DNA of 48,776 bases from Anaerolineae bacterium (lineage in GTDB: Bacteria > Chloroflexota > Anaerolineae > UBA3071): contig JARYMM010000025.1 of NCBI GenBank assembly GCA_029907105.1, positions 1-48,776 of the forward strand. The letters run 5' to 3'. Both the position numbers and the translations under genes were made by a program. Shown one piece after another: positions 29,602-39,041 of the stretch. Position 1 is the stretch's first letter, and each line of letters starts with the position of its first letter. The notes beneath the pieces were generated by a model. It worked only from the letters and a program-made list of their open reading frames with translations, searched no databases and was not told the origin of the DNA.

Positions 29602-31497
29602 TTACAGTTCGTCCACCGCCCAGCCCAGGGACAGTTCCTCCAGCTTGGCTGGCGTGGGCTTGCCTTCCTCATCCCAGCCAGCCATGCGGTAGTAAAGCGA
29701 TCTGGCCGCCTGCGCCTCTTCGACGCTGAGGGCGATACCGTCGGTGGGGCCACCTCGCAGGGGCTGGAAGAGCTTGGGCGGCAGGGTGTCCGCTTCGGCG
29801 CCCATCCCCTCGCGGGCGTTGAAAACGCGGAGCAGGTTCAAGCGCCGCTCACCCGCCTTCATCAGTTCCCACAGGCTGACGTTCCAGCCGGTGACCGCCC
29901 GCACGGCCTCCACCAGTTGGCCCGGCCCATAAAGGTGCCAGGCCGGTCCGAAGACGAACTGGCAGGCACACACGCTGTCCAGGCAACTGTAAAAGTACTG
30001 GGTGTAGAGGGCATAACGTACTTTGCCCGCGCCCAGGCTGCCCACTGGTTGCGGGTCGCGCAGGTCCAACTCGGCCATGCGCTCCCCATAGTATTTCCAA
30101 TCTCTCTCCAGTTCGTAGCTGGGATCGTGTTCGTGCGATTGGTGATCGGCGCCAAAGGGGTTGACGGCGTAGATGAGGGCCAGGCTGCGGCGGACCTGCG
30201 GCATGTGCGCCGGGAGTTCGTGGTTTTTCACTGCCACCACCAGGTCCTGGCCCACGCCCAACGCCTCGGCGGCGCGTGCCGATCCCTCCCCCAGCACTCG
30301 CCCCAGCCCCTCTCGCTTGCCGATGCGCTCCACCATCTGTACCAGCGCCTCGGCGTTGCCGAAGCGCAATTCCAGGCCGTCGGTGTCGTGCCGGGTGAGC
30401 AATCCCCGCTCGAAGCAATCCATGGCCCAGGCCACCGTCGCTCCGCAGGAGATGGTGTCCATGCCATACATGTTGCACAGTTGATTGGCGCGGGCAATGG
30501 CCGCCAGGTCGGAGACGCCGCAATAGGAGCCCATGGTGGCCAGGGTCTCGTATTCCGGGCCGCCGTAACGGGGGTCCACGCGGAACGGGCCCTCGCTCAC
30601 CTCCACCACCCGTTTGCAGCGCACCACGCAGCCGAAGCAGGTATCTCGCCCTTTCAGGATGGTGTCGCGCATGGCCGGGCCACTGATGGCCTCTGCTCCT
30701 TCGAAGGAGCCGCTGGTCCAGTTACGGGTGGGCAGGCCGCCGCGTTTGTTTTTGGGCAGGAGCACCTCGGCCGTGCCCAGCAGCCCCATGCCGTAGATGT
30801 CCGAACTCTCGAAGTGCTCGGCACCCCAGCGGGCCAGTGCTCTGACCGCCTCCGGGTTGGCCAGGGCGGGGCGTTGGTGTCCGCGCACGGCCACCGCCTT
30901 GAGCTTCTTGGCAGCCATCACCGTGCCCATGCCCGTGCGCCCATTGGCGCGGTTGGCGTTGTTGATCAGCGCGCCGAAGCGCACGCCCTGCTCCGCCGCC
31001 GGGCCGCATTGCAGGACGTGGATGCGCCTGTCGCCCAGTTCGGCGCGGATGGCGTCTTCCACGTCGGCAGTGAAGCGGCCCCACAGGTGGGCGGCGTCCC
31101 GCAATTGAGCTTCCCCGTCGTGGACCCAAAGGTAGACGGGCCGTTCGGCCTGGCCGTGGACGACGATGCCATCGAAGCCGGCGGCCTTGAGTTCCGCCGG
31201 CCAGAAGCCGCCAGCCTGTGAATCGCCCACCAGGCCGGTGGCGGGGGACCTGGCCGTAGCGCAGAGGCGGGATTGTCCGGAGAATGGTGCGCCGGTGATG
31301 ACGCCCGTCATGAGGCTGAGCGTGTTCTGCGGCCCCAGCGGGTCGGCTCCGGGCGGGGTATGCTTCAAGAGATAGGTGAGCCCCATGGCGCTGCCGCCCA
31401 GGTAGCGGCGGTAGAAGCTCTCTTCAGGCTCCTCAACTTCTACCTTCCCCACCGTGAGGTCAACGTGTAGGATCTTGCCGTGGTATCCATAGGGCAT
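29602..31497 (-). CDS. Aldehyde:ferredoxin oxidoreductase (AOR family)
   Basis: A 631-residue tungsten (or molybdenum) pterin enzyme that oxidises aldehydes to acids with ferredoxin as acceptor. The N-terminal domain has MPYGYHGKILHVDLT, the YLGGSAMGL block and the pterin-contacting GDSQAGGFWPAEL and NNANRANGRTGMGTVMAAKK. The 4Fe-4S ligands are in DTCFGCVVRCKR and the distal Cys in DSVCACQFVFG. The length is usual. Tungstopterin enzymes mark anaerobic metabolism. Position in an aminotransferase/dehydrogenase locus suggests it oxidises an amino-acid- or amine-derived aldehyde. Confidence 0.92.
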   Translation of the reverse strand: MPYGYHGKILHVDLTVGKVEVEEPEESFYRRYLGGSAMGLTYLLKHTPPGADPLGPQNTLSLMTGVITGAPFSGQSRLCATARSPATGLVGDSQAGGFWPAELKAAGFDGIVVHGQAERPVYLWVHDGEAQLRDAAHLWGRFTADVEDAIRAELGDRRIHVLQCGPAAEQGVRFGALINNANRANGRTGMGTVMAAKKLKAVAVRGHQRPALANPEAVRALARWGAEHFESSDIYGMGLLGTAEVLLPKNKRGGLPTRNWTSGSFEGAEAISGPAMRDTILKGRDTCFGCVVRCKRVVEVSEGPFRVDPRYGGPEYETLATMGSYCGVSDLAAIARANQLCNMYGMDTISCGATVAWAMDCFERGLLTRHDTDGLELRFGNAEALVQMVERIGKREGLGRVLGEGSARAAEALGVGQDLVVAVKNHELPAHMPQVRRSLALIYAVNPFGADHQSHEHDPSYELERDWKYYGERMAELDLRDPQPVGSLGAGKVRYALYTQYFYSCLDSVCACQFVFGPAWHLYGPGQLVEAVRAVTGWNVSLWELMKAGERRLNLLRVFNAREGMGAEADTLPPKLFQPLRGGPTDGIALSVEEAQAARSLYYRMAGWDEEGKPTPAKLEELSLGWAVDEL

Positions 31498-31511
31498 GAT
31501 GGCCTCCTCGA

Positions 31512-31580
31512 ATGTAAAGCGTAGTGTGTAAAACGTAAATGTCCTCGTGATGAGCGCCTTACGTTTTACGTTTCACGTCT
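31512..31580. repeat. TAAAACG inverted word array
   Basis: AATGTAAAGCGTAGTGTGTAAAACGTAAAT is mirrored by TTACGTTTTACGTTTCACGT. The right half overlaps the last codons of the aminotransferase gene (KDVKRKT, stop), so the C-terminus is repeat-encoded. Confidence 0.75.
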
Positions 31581-32875
31581 TTCACCGCCTTCTCAAACAC
31601 CGTCAGCGTCTCGGCGATGTCTTCGTCGGTATGGCTGTAGCACAGGAACCAGGGTTCACGGCCATCGGGGTCGGGCATCACTCCCCGCTCGATCAAGGCC
31701 ATCGCCAGCCGTTCGTAGAGGTCGCCGTCACCCCTACAATAGGCCCGGAAGTCAGCCGGCTCCTCCTCTGTGCCCAGAATAAAACCGAACATGGGCGGCA
31801 GGCCGGTGACAAAGTGGGGGATGCCGGCCTCGTTCAGGATCTCCCCCAGTCCGCTCATCAGCAACCTGCCCCGCCGGTTGATGGTCTCAATGATGGGCTG
31901 CGTCTCCAGGATCTCCAGTGTTGCCGCGGCGGCAGCGGTGCCGGTGACGTTGCCGATGTAGGTGCCGACATGGATCACATGTCCTGGCTCGATGACCATC
32001 ATGACCTCTTCTCTGCCGCCGATGGCGGCGATGGGAAAGCCATTGCCCAGGGCCTTGGCATAGGTGACCAGGTCGGCTCTCACGCCGAAGACCTCCTGCG
32101 CCCCGCCGTTGGCGATGCGAAAACCTGTCTTCACCTCGTCGAAGATGAGGACGATACGGTAGCGCTCGCAGAGCTGGCGTATCTTTTCCAGCCAGCCCGG
32201 CCGGGGCATGATGCCGGCGCTGTTGCCCAGCATCGGCTCGACAATGATTGCCGCCAGTTCATGCCAGCGGGCTTCCACCGTCTCCTCCAGCCGCTCGAAG
32301 TCATTGAAAGGCAGATTGATAACGTAGTGGCGGATGCCCTCGGGAATGCCGGAACTGAGCTGCATGTTAATCGGACTGCGGCGCGAGCCCAGGCCGGCTG
32401 GCAGGGACGAGGCCGTGCTGAAAAGTACGTAGTCATGCGCCCCATGATATTGGCCCTCAAACTTGATGAACCGCTCCCGGCCGGTGTAGGCACGGGCGAT
32501 GCGTAAGGCGTGCATCGTTGCCTCGGTGCCCGTATTACACAGGCGAACCTTGTCCACGCCGGTCATGCGCACGATGCGCTCGGCCACCTCGATCTCCAGA
32601 GGGGTCGTAAAGGCAAAGAGCGTGCCCTGGCGGATCGCTTCTGCCACCCGCTCCACCACTGGCGGGTAGCCGTGGCCCAGGATGATGGGGCCGAAGCCCA
32701 ACCGGTAATCAATGTAGCGGTTGCCATCGGCGTCCCAGATGTGCGCTCCCTCGCCCCGCGTCACGACCAGGGTATCCCTGTCCCCCCAGTAGCGGAAGTT
32801 GGAGTTGACGCCGTAGGGGATGAAGCGTTTGGCCTTCTCAAAAAGGGCCCAGGTATGGGTTAGATTGCGCGACAT
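31559..32875 (-). CDS. Class III aminotransferase, glutamate-1-semialdehyde aminomutase-like
   Basis: A 438-residue PLP enzyme. It starts MSRNLTHTWALFEKAKRFIP; CNTGTEATMHALRIARAYTG binds the cofactor phosphate, LIFDEVKTGFR holds the Asp, and TYAKALGNGFPIAAIGG holds the PLP Lys. HemL-like sequence in a catabolic locus argues for an aminotransferase on another substrate rather than heme synthesis. It is flanked by the AOR and a saccharopine-dehydrogenase-like gene in the same orientation. Confidence 0.88.
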   Translation of the reverse strand: MSRNLTHTWALFEKAKRFIPYGVNSNFRYWGDRDTLVVTRGEGAHIWDADGNRYIDYRLGFGPIILGHGYPPVVERVAEAIRQGTLFAFTTPLEIEVAERIVRMTGVDKVRLCNTGTEATMHALRIARAYTGRERFIKFEGQYHGAHDYVLFSTASSLPAGLGSRRSPINMQLSSGIPEGIRHYVINLPFNDFERLEETVEARWHELAAIIVEPMLGNSAGIMPRPGWLEKIRQLCERYRIVLIFDEVKTGFRIANGGAQEVFGVRADLVTYAKALGNGFPIAAIGGREEVMMVIEPGHVIHVGTYIGNVTGTAAAAATLEILETQPIIETINRRGRLLMSGLGEILNEAGIPHFVTGLPPMFGFILGTEEEPADFRAYCRGDGDLYERLAMALIERGVMPDPDGREPWFLCYSHTDEDIAETLTVFEKAVKDVKRKT

Positions 32876-32917
32876 GCCGTGTGTACCTCCAATGCAGTGA
32901 GTTTTGCGCTTTACTTT

Positions 32918-34066
32918 TTATTCCCTGATCTCCTCCTCCACGATGATGCCACGGCGGGCCAGTTCGGCGAAAAAGGGCCCTGTGGGGAAGGCACGCTCTG
33001 GCGGCAGCACTCCCTTTCCCGTGATCTGGCCGAGGGCGATCATCTGGGCGCCAATGGAGAGGGGAATGCCCACGTTCTTGAAATAGGCTGCCTGGCCGCC
33101 CCACTCCTCCTGCGGGGGATGGCGGCTGCGATAAGTGCAGGTCACGCGGCGTCCCGCCCGCTGGCCGCTCACCTCCACCACCAACCCGTAGGCCCAGACG
33201 GGGTTCTCCCTGGACAGGGGGCTGGTAGCCAGCAACTGCCGCACCGCCTCAATGGTGGGCATTTCGGCCTCGCCGATGCGCACAGGGCGACTGGAGAGCA
33301 GCCCACCGCGCAATAGTGCCGTCATCAAGGTCATCACATGGGGCGGGAAACAGCCCCGTACCGCCACCCGCCGCAGCATGGGGAAGGAAACGGGCAGCGA
33401 GTAAACCTCGTCATGGGGCACGTAATATACCTTCTGCTCGCCAATCTGGTCGTGGAAGCGCACCAGCCGCTCGCCCGAAAGAGGCGGGGCAGGATGCCAT
33501 TCTCCGTCCTCGAAGCAGACTTCCTGCCGGGCCTCCTCTTCAGGGTCAAACTCCCATAGCGTGGTGGTCAGCAGTCCCGGTGCCGGAGCCAGGCAGCGGA
33601 AGGCGGCGAAGGCGATGTCCACTTCCTCCATGCGCTCCAGCACCTCCGAGGCCCGCCGCACCATCATGTTGGTGATGCCGGGGGTGGCTCCCATGCCGGG
33701 GACGAAGAGCACGTCCTTGCGCAGGGCCTCATCGTGCAGAGCAAACTGCGGGTCCTCCCTGGAGAGGTCCAACCCGTTCACCCCCACCTCGACGCAGGCC
33801 CGGTTGACCGGCAGGTCGTACTGGAAGGGCAACCCATTGACGACGACGTCGTAGCCGGGGAACAGGCGCAGCATATCCTGGTAGTCGTTGGCATTAAAAC
33901 GGACGACTCTCAGGCGCGGCTCGCCGATTTCTCTGACCAGGGCCTCTGCTGCCGCCACATTGTGGTCGGCGACGACGATCTCGTCGAAGTCGCTGTATCG
34001 GGCCAGGTCGCGGGTGGTCTCCCGACAGACGGCCCCCGCGCCGCCCAAGACCAATGCACGTCTCAT
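32918..34066 (-). CDS. Saccharopine-dehydrogenase-family oxidoreductase (copy 1)
   Basis: A 382-residue protein with Rossmann start MRRALVLGGAGAVCRETTRDL and cofactor strand EIVVADHNVAAAEAL. Family blocks are YDVVVNGLPFQYDLPVNRAC, VGVNGLDLS and PGMGATPGITNMMVRRA. It is a paralog of the gene at 28345. The ATG overlaps the stop of the GabT-like aminotransferase by 4 bp (ATGA), which indicates coupled translation and a linked step: transamination then NAD(P)-linked chemistry on the product, or the reverse. A spurious frame extends to 34606. Confidence 0.86.
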   Translation of the reverse strand: MRRALVLGGAGAVCRETTRDLARYSDFDEIVVADHNVAAAEALVREIGEPRLRVVRFNANDYQDMLRLFPGYDVVVNGLPFQYDLPVNRACVEVGVNGLDLSREDPQFALHDEALRKDVLFVPGMGATPGITNMMVRRASEVLERMEEVDIAFAAFRCLAPAPGLLTTTLWEFDPEEEARQEVCFEDGEWHPAPPLSGERLVRFHDQIGEQKVYYVPHDEVYSLPVSFPMLRRVAVRGCFPPHVMTLMTALLRGGLLSSRPVRIGEAEMPTIEAVRQLLATSPLSRENPVWAYGLVVEVSGQRAGRRVTCTYRSRHPPQEEWGGQAAYFKNVGIPLSIGAQMIALGQITGKGVLPPERAFPTGPFFAELARRGIIVEEEIRE

Positions 34067-35358
34067 GCGCCTCCCTCCCCGCTGGCCAGAGCCTGGCCAA
34101 GGGCGTCCTCGAAGGCGGCCACGGCCTCTTCGATCTGTTCGGCGTTCACCGGGAGGGGTGGTACCCAGCGCACGGTATTGTCCCAGGGGCCACAGGTGAG
34201 GAGCAGCAGTCGCCGCTGCAGGCAGCCTTTCACCACCGCTTTGGCCAGGTGCGTGGCGGGGGTGCCGTCGGCGGCAGTGAACTCCGTGGCCACCATCAGT
34301 CCCAACCCGCGCACATCCCCGATCACGGGGAATCGGGCCTGCAGCGCCCGCAGCCGCTGCCGCAACCGCGCGCCCTGGCGCTGGGCATTTTCCAGCAGCC
34401 CCTCCTCGCCGATAACGCGGATCGTGGCCACGGCAGCAGCGCAGGCCACGGCGTTGCCGCCGTAAGTGCCGCCGTGGGAACCCGGCGTCCATCGCTCCAT
34501 CAGCTCGCGCCGGGCAGCAATGCCGGAGAGGGGCAGACCGGAGGCCAGGCCCTTGGCCATGACCATGATGTCCGGCACGACGCCGAAGTGCTCGATGGCG
34601 AACCACTTCCCCGTGCGTCCGAAGCCGGACTGCACCTCGTCGGCGACGAGGAGGATGGCATGCTCATCGCAGATGCGGCGCAAGCCGGCCAGGAAGCCCG
34701 GCGGCGGCACCACGTAGCCGCCCTCACCCAGCACCGGCTCCACCAGGATGGCCGCCGTCTCCCAGGGGGCGGTCTGCGTTTTCAGCAGGAACTCCACCTC
34801 GCGCAGGCAGAAGGCTTCGGTTTCCTCAGCGCTCCAGCCGTAGCGGTAGGCGTAGGGATAGGGGGCGACGAAGATGCCGGCCGGCAGGGGCTGATAACCG
34901 GCGCGGTAGATGGTCTTGGAGGTGGTGAGGGCCATGGTCAGGCCCGTGCGGCCATGGAAGCTGCCCTGGAAGACGATGACGTTGGGCCGCCCGGTGGCCT
35001 GGCGGGCCAGCTTGACCGCCCCCTCCACCGCCTCTGCTCCGCTGTTGGAGAAGAAGAAACAGTCCAACCCGGCGGGTGTGATCGCCTGCAATTCCTCCAC
35101 CAGCTCCAGGAGCGGTGGATGGAAGACGATGTTGGCCTGGCCGTGGATGAGCCTGGCCGCCTGCTCCTGGATGGCCTGTACCACTTTAGGGTGGCAGTGG
35201 CCGGTGTTGGTCACGCCGATGCCACTGGTGAAATCCAGGTAGCGGGTCCCGTCCCGGTCATAAACGTAGGCCCCCTCCGCCCGCTCCGCCACGATGGGGG
35301 TGTAGCGGGTCCAGACGGGGGCGATGTGCGCCTCAGGTGTAAATACTATATTGTCCAC
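34063..35358 (-). CDS. Class III aminotransferase, 4-aminobutyrate/omega-amine type
   Basis: A 431-residue PLP enzyme close to GabT/PuuE-type omega-aminotransferases. It has FTSGIGVTNTGHCHPKVVQA, FFFSNSGAEAVEGAVKLAR (phosphate binding), VLVADEVQSGFGRTG-like sequence with the cofactor Asp, and VMAKGLASGLPLSG with the PLP Lys. Full length. Co-location with an aldehyde dehydrogenase and polyamine transport fits conversion of a terminal amine to a semialdehyde. The donor is not determined. Confidence 0.9.
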   Translation of the reverse strand: MDNIVFTPEAHIAPVWTRYTPIVAERAEGAYVYDRDGTRYLDFTSGIGVTNTGHCHPKVVQAIQEQAARLIHGQANIVFHPPLLELVEELQAITPAGLDCFFFSNSGAEAVEGAVKLARQATGRPNVIVFQGSFHGRTGLTMALTTSKTIYRAGYQPLPAGIFVAPYPYAYRYGWSAEETEAFCLREVEFLLKTQTAPWETAAILVEPVLGEGGYVVPPPGFLAGLRRICDEHAILLVADEVQSGFGRTGKWFAIEHFGVVPDIMVMAKGLASGLPLSGIAARRELMERWTPGSHGGTYGGNAVACAAAVATIRVIGEEGLLENAQRQGARLRQRLRALQARFPVIGDVRGLGLMVATEFTAADGTPATHLAKAVVKGCLQRRLLLLTCGPWDNTVRWVPPLPVNAEQIEEAVAAFEDALGQALASGEGGA

Positions 35359-35368
35359 AGGTTCTCCT

Positions 35369-35487
35369 CCTGTTGGTTACAGGTGGCAGGTCGCAGGCCA
35401 CAGGTCGCATTGCTATCTTGCCTCGTGCCTCTTGCCTCTTGCCTCCTGCATCTCGCCTCTTGCCTCCTGCCCCTTGCATCCAGCCTC
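35369..35487. repeat. CAGGTCGCAGG / GCCTCTTGCC word array
   Basis: GGTGGCAGGTCGCAGGCCACAGG is followed by many pyrimidine-rich words (GCCTCTTGCCTC, CTCCTGCC) in the spacer between the aldehyde dehydrogenase and GabT-like genes. The inverted halves are only loosely complementary. Confidence 0.55.
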
Positions 35488-36945
35488 CTAATTCTGGCCG
35501 TATGGATACCAGTACTCCTTTACCCCACCTTCGATGTCCCAGTGCACATGCTTGGTCTGCCAGAACTCCTCCAAGCCCTCCTCGCCCAGCTCTCGTCCCG
35601 TGCCGCTCATCTTCATGCCGCCGAAAGGCCCGGCATAGTTGTCGGTGAGGGGGTCGTTGATCCAGATGGTGCCCGCCCGCACCTCTTCGTAGAAGCGACG
35701 CACCTTGCGGGCGTCGTGGGTGTAGAGGCAGGCTCCCAGGCCGTAGTCGGTGTCGTTGGCCAGGGCAATGGCCTGGTCGAAGGTGTCATAGGCCATGATG
35801 GGGATGGTGGGGCCGAAGGTCTCCTCGCGCATGATGCGCATGGAGTGATCCACGTCCACCAGCACCGTCGGCTCGTAGAAGAACCCGTGCTCCAGGTGAG
35901 GTGGCCGTCGCCCACCCACCAGAACGCGGGCCCCCCTGGCCACAGCCTCGGCGACGTGCTCCTCCACGCGGGCGCGATAGGGCTCGCCGATCATCGGCCC
36001 GATGTCGGTGGTGGGCTCGATGCCTGGCCCCAGCCGTAGGCGGCTCACCCGCTCGGCCAGGGCCTCGGCGAAGCGGGGCAGCATCGAACGGGGGACGTAG
36101 ACCCGCTCCGTAGAAGTGCAGACCTGCCCGGCGTTGATAAGGGCAGCGTAGGCCAGCGCCTCCACCGCCACTTCCAGCGGGGCGTCGTCGGCGAGGACAA
36201 AGGGGTCCTTGCCCCCCAGTTCCAGGTGCAGCTTCTTCATCTGGCTAGCGGTAAGGCGAGCGATGTGCTGGCCCACGGCTGTCGAACCGGTGAAAGCGAT
36301 CACCGGCACGTCAGGATGGGTCACCAGTGCGTCCCCTACCTCCTCGCCCCGGCCGGTGATCACGTTGACCACCCCCGGCGGGAAGTGGCCGAAGGCTACC
36401 TCGACCATGCGCAGCGTGGTGAGCGGGGTCAGAGTGGATGGTTTGACGACGACGGTATTGCCCGCCGCCAACGCCGGTGCCAGTTTCCACATCAGGAGCA
36501 GGATGGGATAGTTCCAGGGCACGATGCAGCCGACCACGCCGTAAGGCTCCTTGAGCACCAGGGAGAGCTGGCCTACAGCAGGTGAGGGGATCACCCGGCC
36601 GCGGATGTGGCGGCCCAGCTCGGCGTAGTAGTCCAGGGTGTTGAGGGACCAGTCTATCTCCTCCTTGTTTTCCGGGACGGGCTTGCCCTCCTCCAGGGTG
36701 AGCAGCCGCACCAGCTCGTCGAAGTGATCCCGCATTTTGGCGGCGGCCTGGTGCAGCATCTGTGCCCGCTCCACGGCGATGGTTTGTCGCCAGGCAGGGA
36801 AAGCTGCCCTGGCCGCCGCCACCGCCCGCTCCACGTCCTCCGCCGTGCCCGCCGGCACGGTGTCCAGCACCTCCTCGGTGGCGGGGTCGGTGACCTCGAT
36901 GACCTGGCCGGAAGCTGAGTCGGTCCGCCCATTATTGATCCACAT
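35488..36945 (-). CDS. NAD(P)-dependent aldehyde dehydrogenase, betaine/aminoaldehyde type
   Basis: A 485-residue ALDH. It contains the oxyanion Asn in VPWNYPILLLMWKLAPALA, VIAFTGSTAVGQ (coenzyme), the general base Glu in LHLELGGKDPFVL, catalytic Cys in NAGQVCTSTERVYV, and REETFGPTIPI. The C-terminus HVHWDIEGGVKEYWYP is aromatic-rich, as in betaine-aldehyde dehydrogenase relatives. The most natural job here is oxidising the aminoaldehyde made by the omega-aminotransferase next to it. Confidence 0.9.
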   Translation of the reverse strand: MWINNGRTDSASGQVIEVTDPATEEVLDTVPAGTAEDVERAVAAARAAFPAWRQTIAVERAQMLHQAAAKMRDHFDELVRLLTLEEGKPVPENKEEIDWSLNTLDYYAELGRHIRGRVIPSPAVGQLSLVLKEPYGVVGCIVPWNYPILLLMWKLAPALAAGNTVVVKPSTLTPLTTLRMVEVAFGHFPPGVVNVITGRGEEVGDALVTHPDVPVIAFTGSTAVGQHIARLTASQMKKLHLELGGKDPFVLADDAPLEVAVEALAYAALINAGQVCTSTERVYVPRSMLPRFAEALAERVSRLRLGPGIEPTTDIGPMIGEPYRARVEEHVAEAVARGARVLVGGRRPPHLEHGFFYEPTVLVDVDHSMRIMREETFGPTIPIMAYDTFDQAIALANDTDYGLGACLYTHDARKVRRFYEEVRAGTIWINDPLTDNYAGPFGGMKMSGTGRELGEEGLEEFWQTKHVHWDIEGGVKEYWYPYGQN

Positions 36946-36956
36946 GGCATGTCTCC

Positions 36957-37067
36957 TCTCAGGGGAACTCAGGGGAACTCGGGGAAGGGGCTCCCTTCTC
37001 TCCGTACATCTGCGTCATTGGAACGGCACTCGCTTCGCCTCTGCCCCTCTGCTCCCCTGCTCCCTTA
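36957..37067. repeat. AGGGGAACTC / CTGCTCCCCT word array
   Basis: CTCAGGGGAACTCAGGGGAACTCGGGG is followed, after about 60 nt, by CCCCTCTGCTCCCCTGCTCCC. It fills the spacer between the potD-type and aldehyde dehydrogenase genes and could act as an internal operon terminator. Confidence 0.6.
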
Positions 37068-38150
37068 CTACGGCCCTGCCGCCTTTATCTCGGTCCAGAT
37101 GCGCTCGTAGAGCGGCGTGGCCTCGCCCACGTCCTCGATCCACTCCAGCCGCTCCATCACCTCCGCAGGCGGGTAGATGGCCGGATCCTCCAGGATCTCG
37201 GGGTCAATAAACTCCGTGGCCGCCGCGTTGGGGCTGGCGTACCAGGTGAAGTTCGAGATTTTTGCCCCCACCTCCGGGCGCAACAGGTAGTTGATGAACA
37301 CTTCGGCCGTGTACTTGTTGGGTGCGGTCTTGGGGATGCACAGATTGTCGGCCCAGATAGTGGCTCCCTCCCGGGGGATGGCGTACCAGATGCGCTCGTC
37401 CTCCACGGCAGCCATGAAGAAGTCGCCGCTCCAGCCGTGGCCCATCACAATTTCGTCGGCGCTCAGCAGGTCCTCGTACTGCTCGCTGTCGTAGGCGTAG
37501 ACCCAGGGCTTCTGCCGGATGAGCAGGTCGCGTGCCTCCATCAACTGGGCCTCGTCAGTGGAGTTAAGCGAATAGCCCAGGTATTTGAGCGCTGCGCCGA
37601 TGCCCTCGCGGCTGTCGTTGAGCATGGTGAACTTGCCGGCGTACAGCGAGGCGACCTCCGGGTCAAAGAGGTAGGCCCAACTGTCGGGCGGCTCCTCAAA
37701 GGCCTCGGTGTTATAGCCGATACCGGTCGTCCCCCACTGGTAGGGCACGCAATGGACCAGGCCGGGGTCGTAGGGCGGATCGGCGAACTTAGGGTCAATG
37801 TTCTTGATGTTAGGGACGTTCTCGTGGTTCAGCTTCGCCAGCAGTCCCTGTTCGATCATGATCTTCACCATGTAGTCGGAGGGCACGATGACATCGTAGC
37901 CGGTGGCTCCCGCCTGCAGCTTGGCCAACAGTTCCTCGTTGCTGGCAAAGGTATCCTCCACCACGTGTACGCTGAACTCTTTTTCGAAGTCGGCGTAGAT
38001 CTGGGGATCAATGTACTCCGACCAGTTATAGACGTGCAGTTCTTTGGCCAGGGTAGGCCCGGCCGGGCCTGCGGGGGCACAGGCCACCGACGAGACGGCC
38101 AGCCAGCCCGTCACCAGGCCAATGGCTATCGCCTTCATGTGCTTATTCAT
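37068..38150 (-). CDS. potD: Polyamine-type ABC transporter substrate-binding lipoprotein
   Basis: A 360-residue extracytoplasmic binding protein. The signal peptide is MNKHMKAIAIGLVTGWLAVS with lipobox VACAP, modified Cys near residue 24. The mature start KELHVYNWSEYIDPQIYADF is typical of PotD/PotF, followed by FEKEFSVHVVEDTFASNEEL. Spermidine or putrescine is the usual ligand of the family; ligand specificity cannot be read off securely. It is the last gene of a complete potABCD-order set on the minus strand. Confidence 0.9.
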   Translation of the reverse strand: MNKHMKAIAIGLVTGWLAVSSVACAPAGPAGPTLAKELHVYNWSEYIDPQIYADFEKEFSVHVVEDTFASNEELLAKLQAGATGYDVIVPSDYMVKIMIEQGLLAKLNHENVPNIKNIDPKFADPPYDPGLVHCVPYQWGTTGIGYNTEAFEEPPDSWAYLFDPEVASLYAGKFTMLNDSREGIGAALKYLGYSLNSTDEAQLMEARDLLIRQKPWVYAYDSEQYEDLLSADEIVMGHGWSGDFFMAAVEDERIWYAIPREGATIWADNLCIPKTAPNKYTAEVFINYLLRPEVGAKISNFTWYASPNAAATEFIDPEILEDPAIYPPAEVMERLEWIEDVGEATPLYERIWTEIKAAGP

Positions 38151-38195
38151 ACTTTTTCCTCCTTCAGTTTCGATAGTGCTGACAATTCTGCCGCG

Positions 38196-39035
38196 CTATA
38201 CAATGTCCATTCCGCCTTTCCCTCCTTTCTGTAGCATGAGGGACAGGAACACCAGTCCCATGGATGCCAGCAGCATCATGCTGGAAAGCGCGTTGATCTC
38301 CGGCGTCACCCCCAGCTTGACCATGGAGTAGATGCGCAGCGGCAGGGTGGTCGAACCAGGGCCGGCGGTGAAGAACGTGATCACGAAGTCGTCAATGGAT
38401 AGGGTAAAGGCCAGAAGGGCTCCGCCCAGGATGCCCGGCATGATCAGGGGCAGTGTCACCCGCCGGAAGGTCTGCCATTCGTTGGCATAGAGGTCCTGGG
38501 CTGCCTCTTCCAGGGAGATGTCGAAGTAAGCCAGGCGGGCGCGCACCACCACGGCCACAAAGGAAATGTTGAAAGCCACATGCGAGATGATGATGGTGAT
38601 CAGCCCCAGATTCCAGTGTGCCAGCACGAAGAACAGGAGCAGCATCACGGCCATGGAGATGTCGGGGATGATGATGGGCAGGTAGAGGAGGGCGTCGAAG
38701 GCCATCTTGCCCCGGAAGCGGTAACGTTCCATGGCCAGCGCCACCATCGTCCCGAACACGGTGGAGATGAGCGTCGAGGCTCCGGCCACGATGAGGCTGT
38801 TGCGCAGCGCCGCGCCGATAGCCTGATTGCCGAAAAGTCGCGTATACCACTGCAGCGTGAAGCCCCGCCAATCGGAGACGAAGCGCGAGGCGTTGAAAGA
38901 GAAGATGACCAGGATGACGATGGGCGCGTAGAGAAAAATGTAACCGAGAACGCCGTGCAAACTCAGTAGCCGGTTCAGCCAACGCCCCCGTCGCCTTTTC
39001 TGCACTTTACCCGCTTGTCGCTTGTTGCTTCTCAC
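38196..39035 (-). CDS. potC: Polyamine-type ABC transporter permease (PotC-like)
   Basis: A 279-residue inner-membrane permease with about six helices (YIFLYAPIVILVIFSFNASR first) and the EAA-type loop SLEEAAQDLYANEWQTFRRV that contacts the ATPase. The N-terminal residues MRSNKRQAGKVQK are encoded by a repeat-like word run, so translation may start later. The C-terminus ends KGGKGGMDIV. It starts 6 bp after the stop of the partner permease. Confidence 0.9.
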   Translation of the reverse strand: MRSNKRQAGKVQKRRRGRWLNRLLSLHGVLGYIFLYAPIVILVIFSFNASRFVSDWRGFTLQWYTRLFGNQAIGAALRNSLIVAGASTLISTVFGTMVALAMERYRFRGKMAFDALLYLPIIIPDISMAVMLLLFFVLAHWNLGLITIIISHVAFNISFVAVVVRARLAYFDISLEEAAQDLYANEWQTFRRVTLPLIMPGILGGALLAFTLSIDDFVITFFTAGPGSTTLPLRIYSMVKLGVTPEINALSSMMLLASMGLVFLSLMLQKGGKGGMDIV

Positions 39036-39041
39036 TTGCCG

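Noticed and set aside
31559..32875. hemL for tetrapyrrole synthesis
   Set aside because: Sequence is GSA-aminomutase-like but the locus is catabolic, with no other heme genes; kept as a class III aminotransferase.
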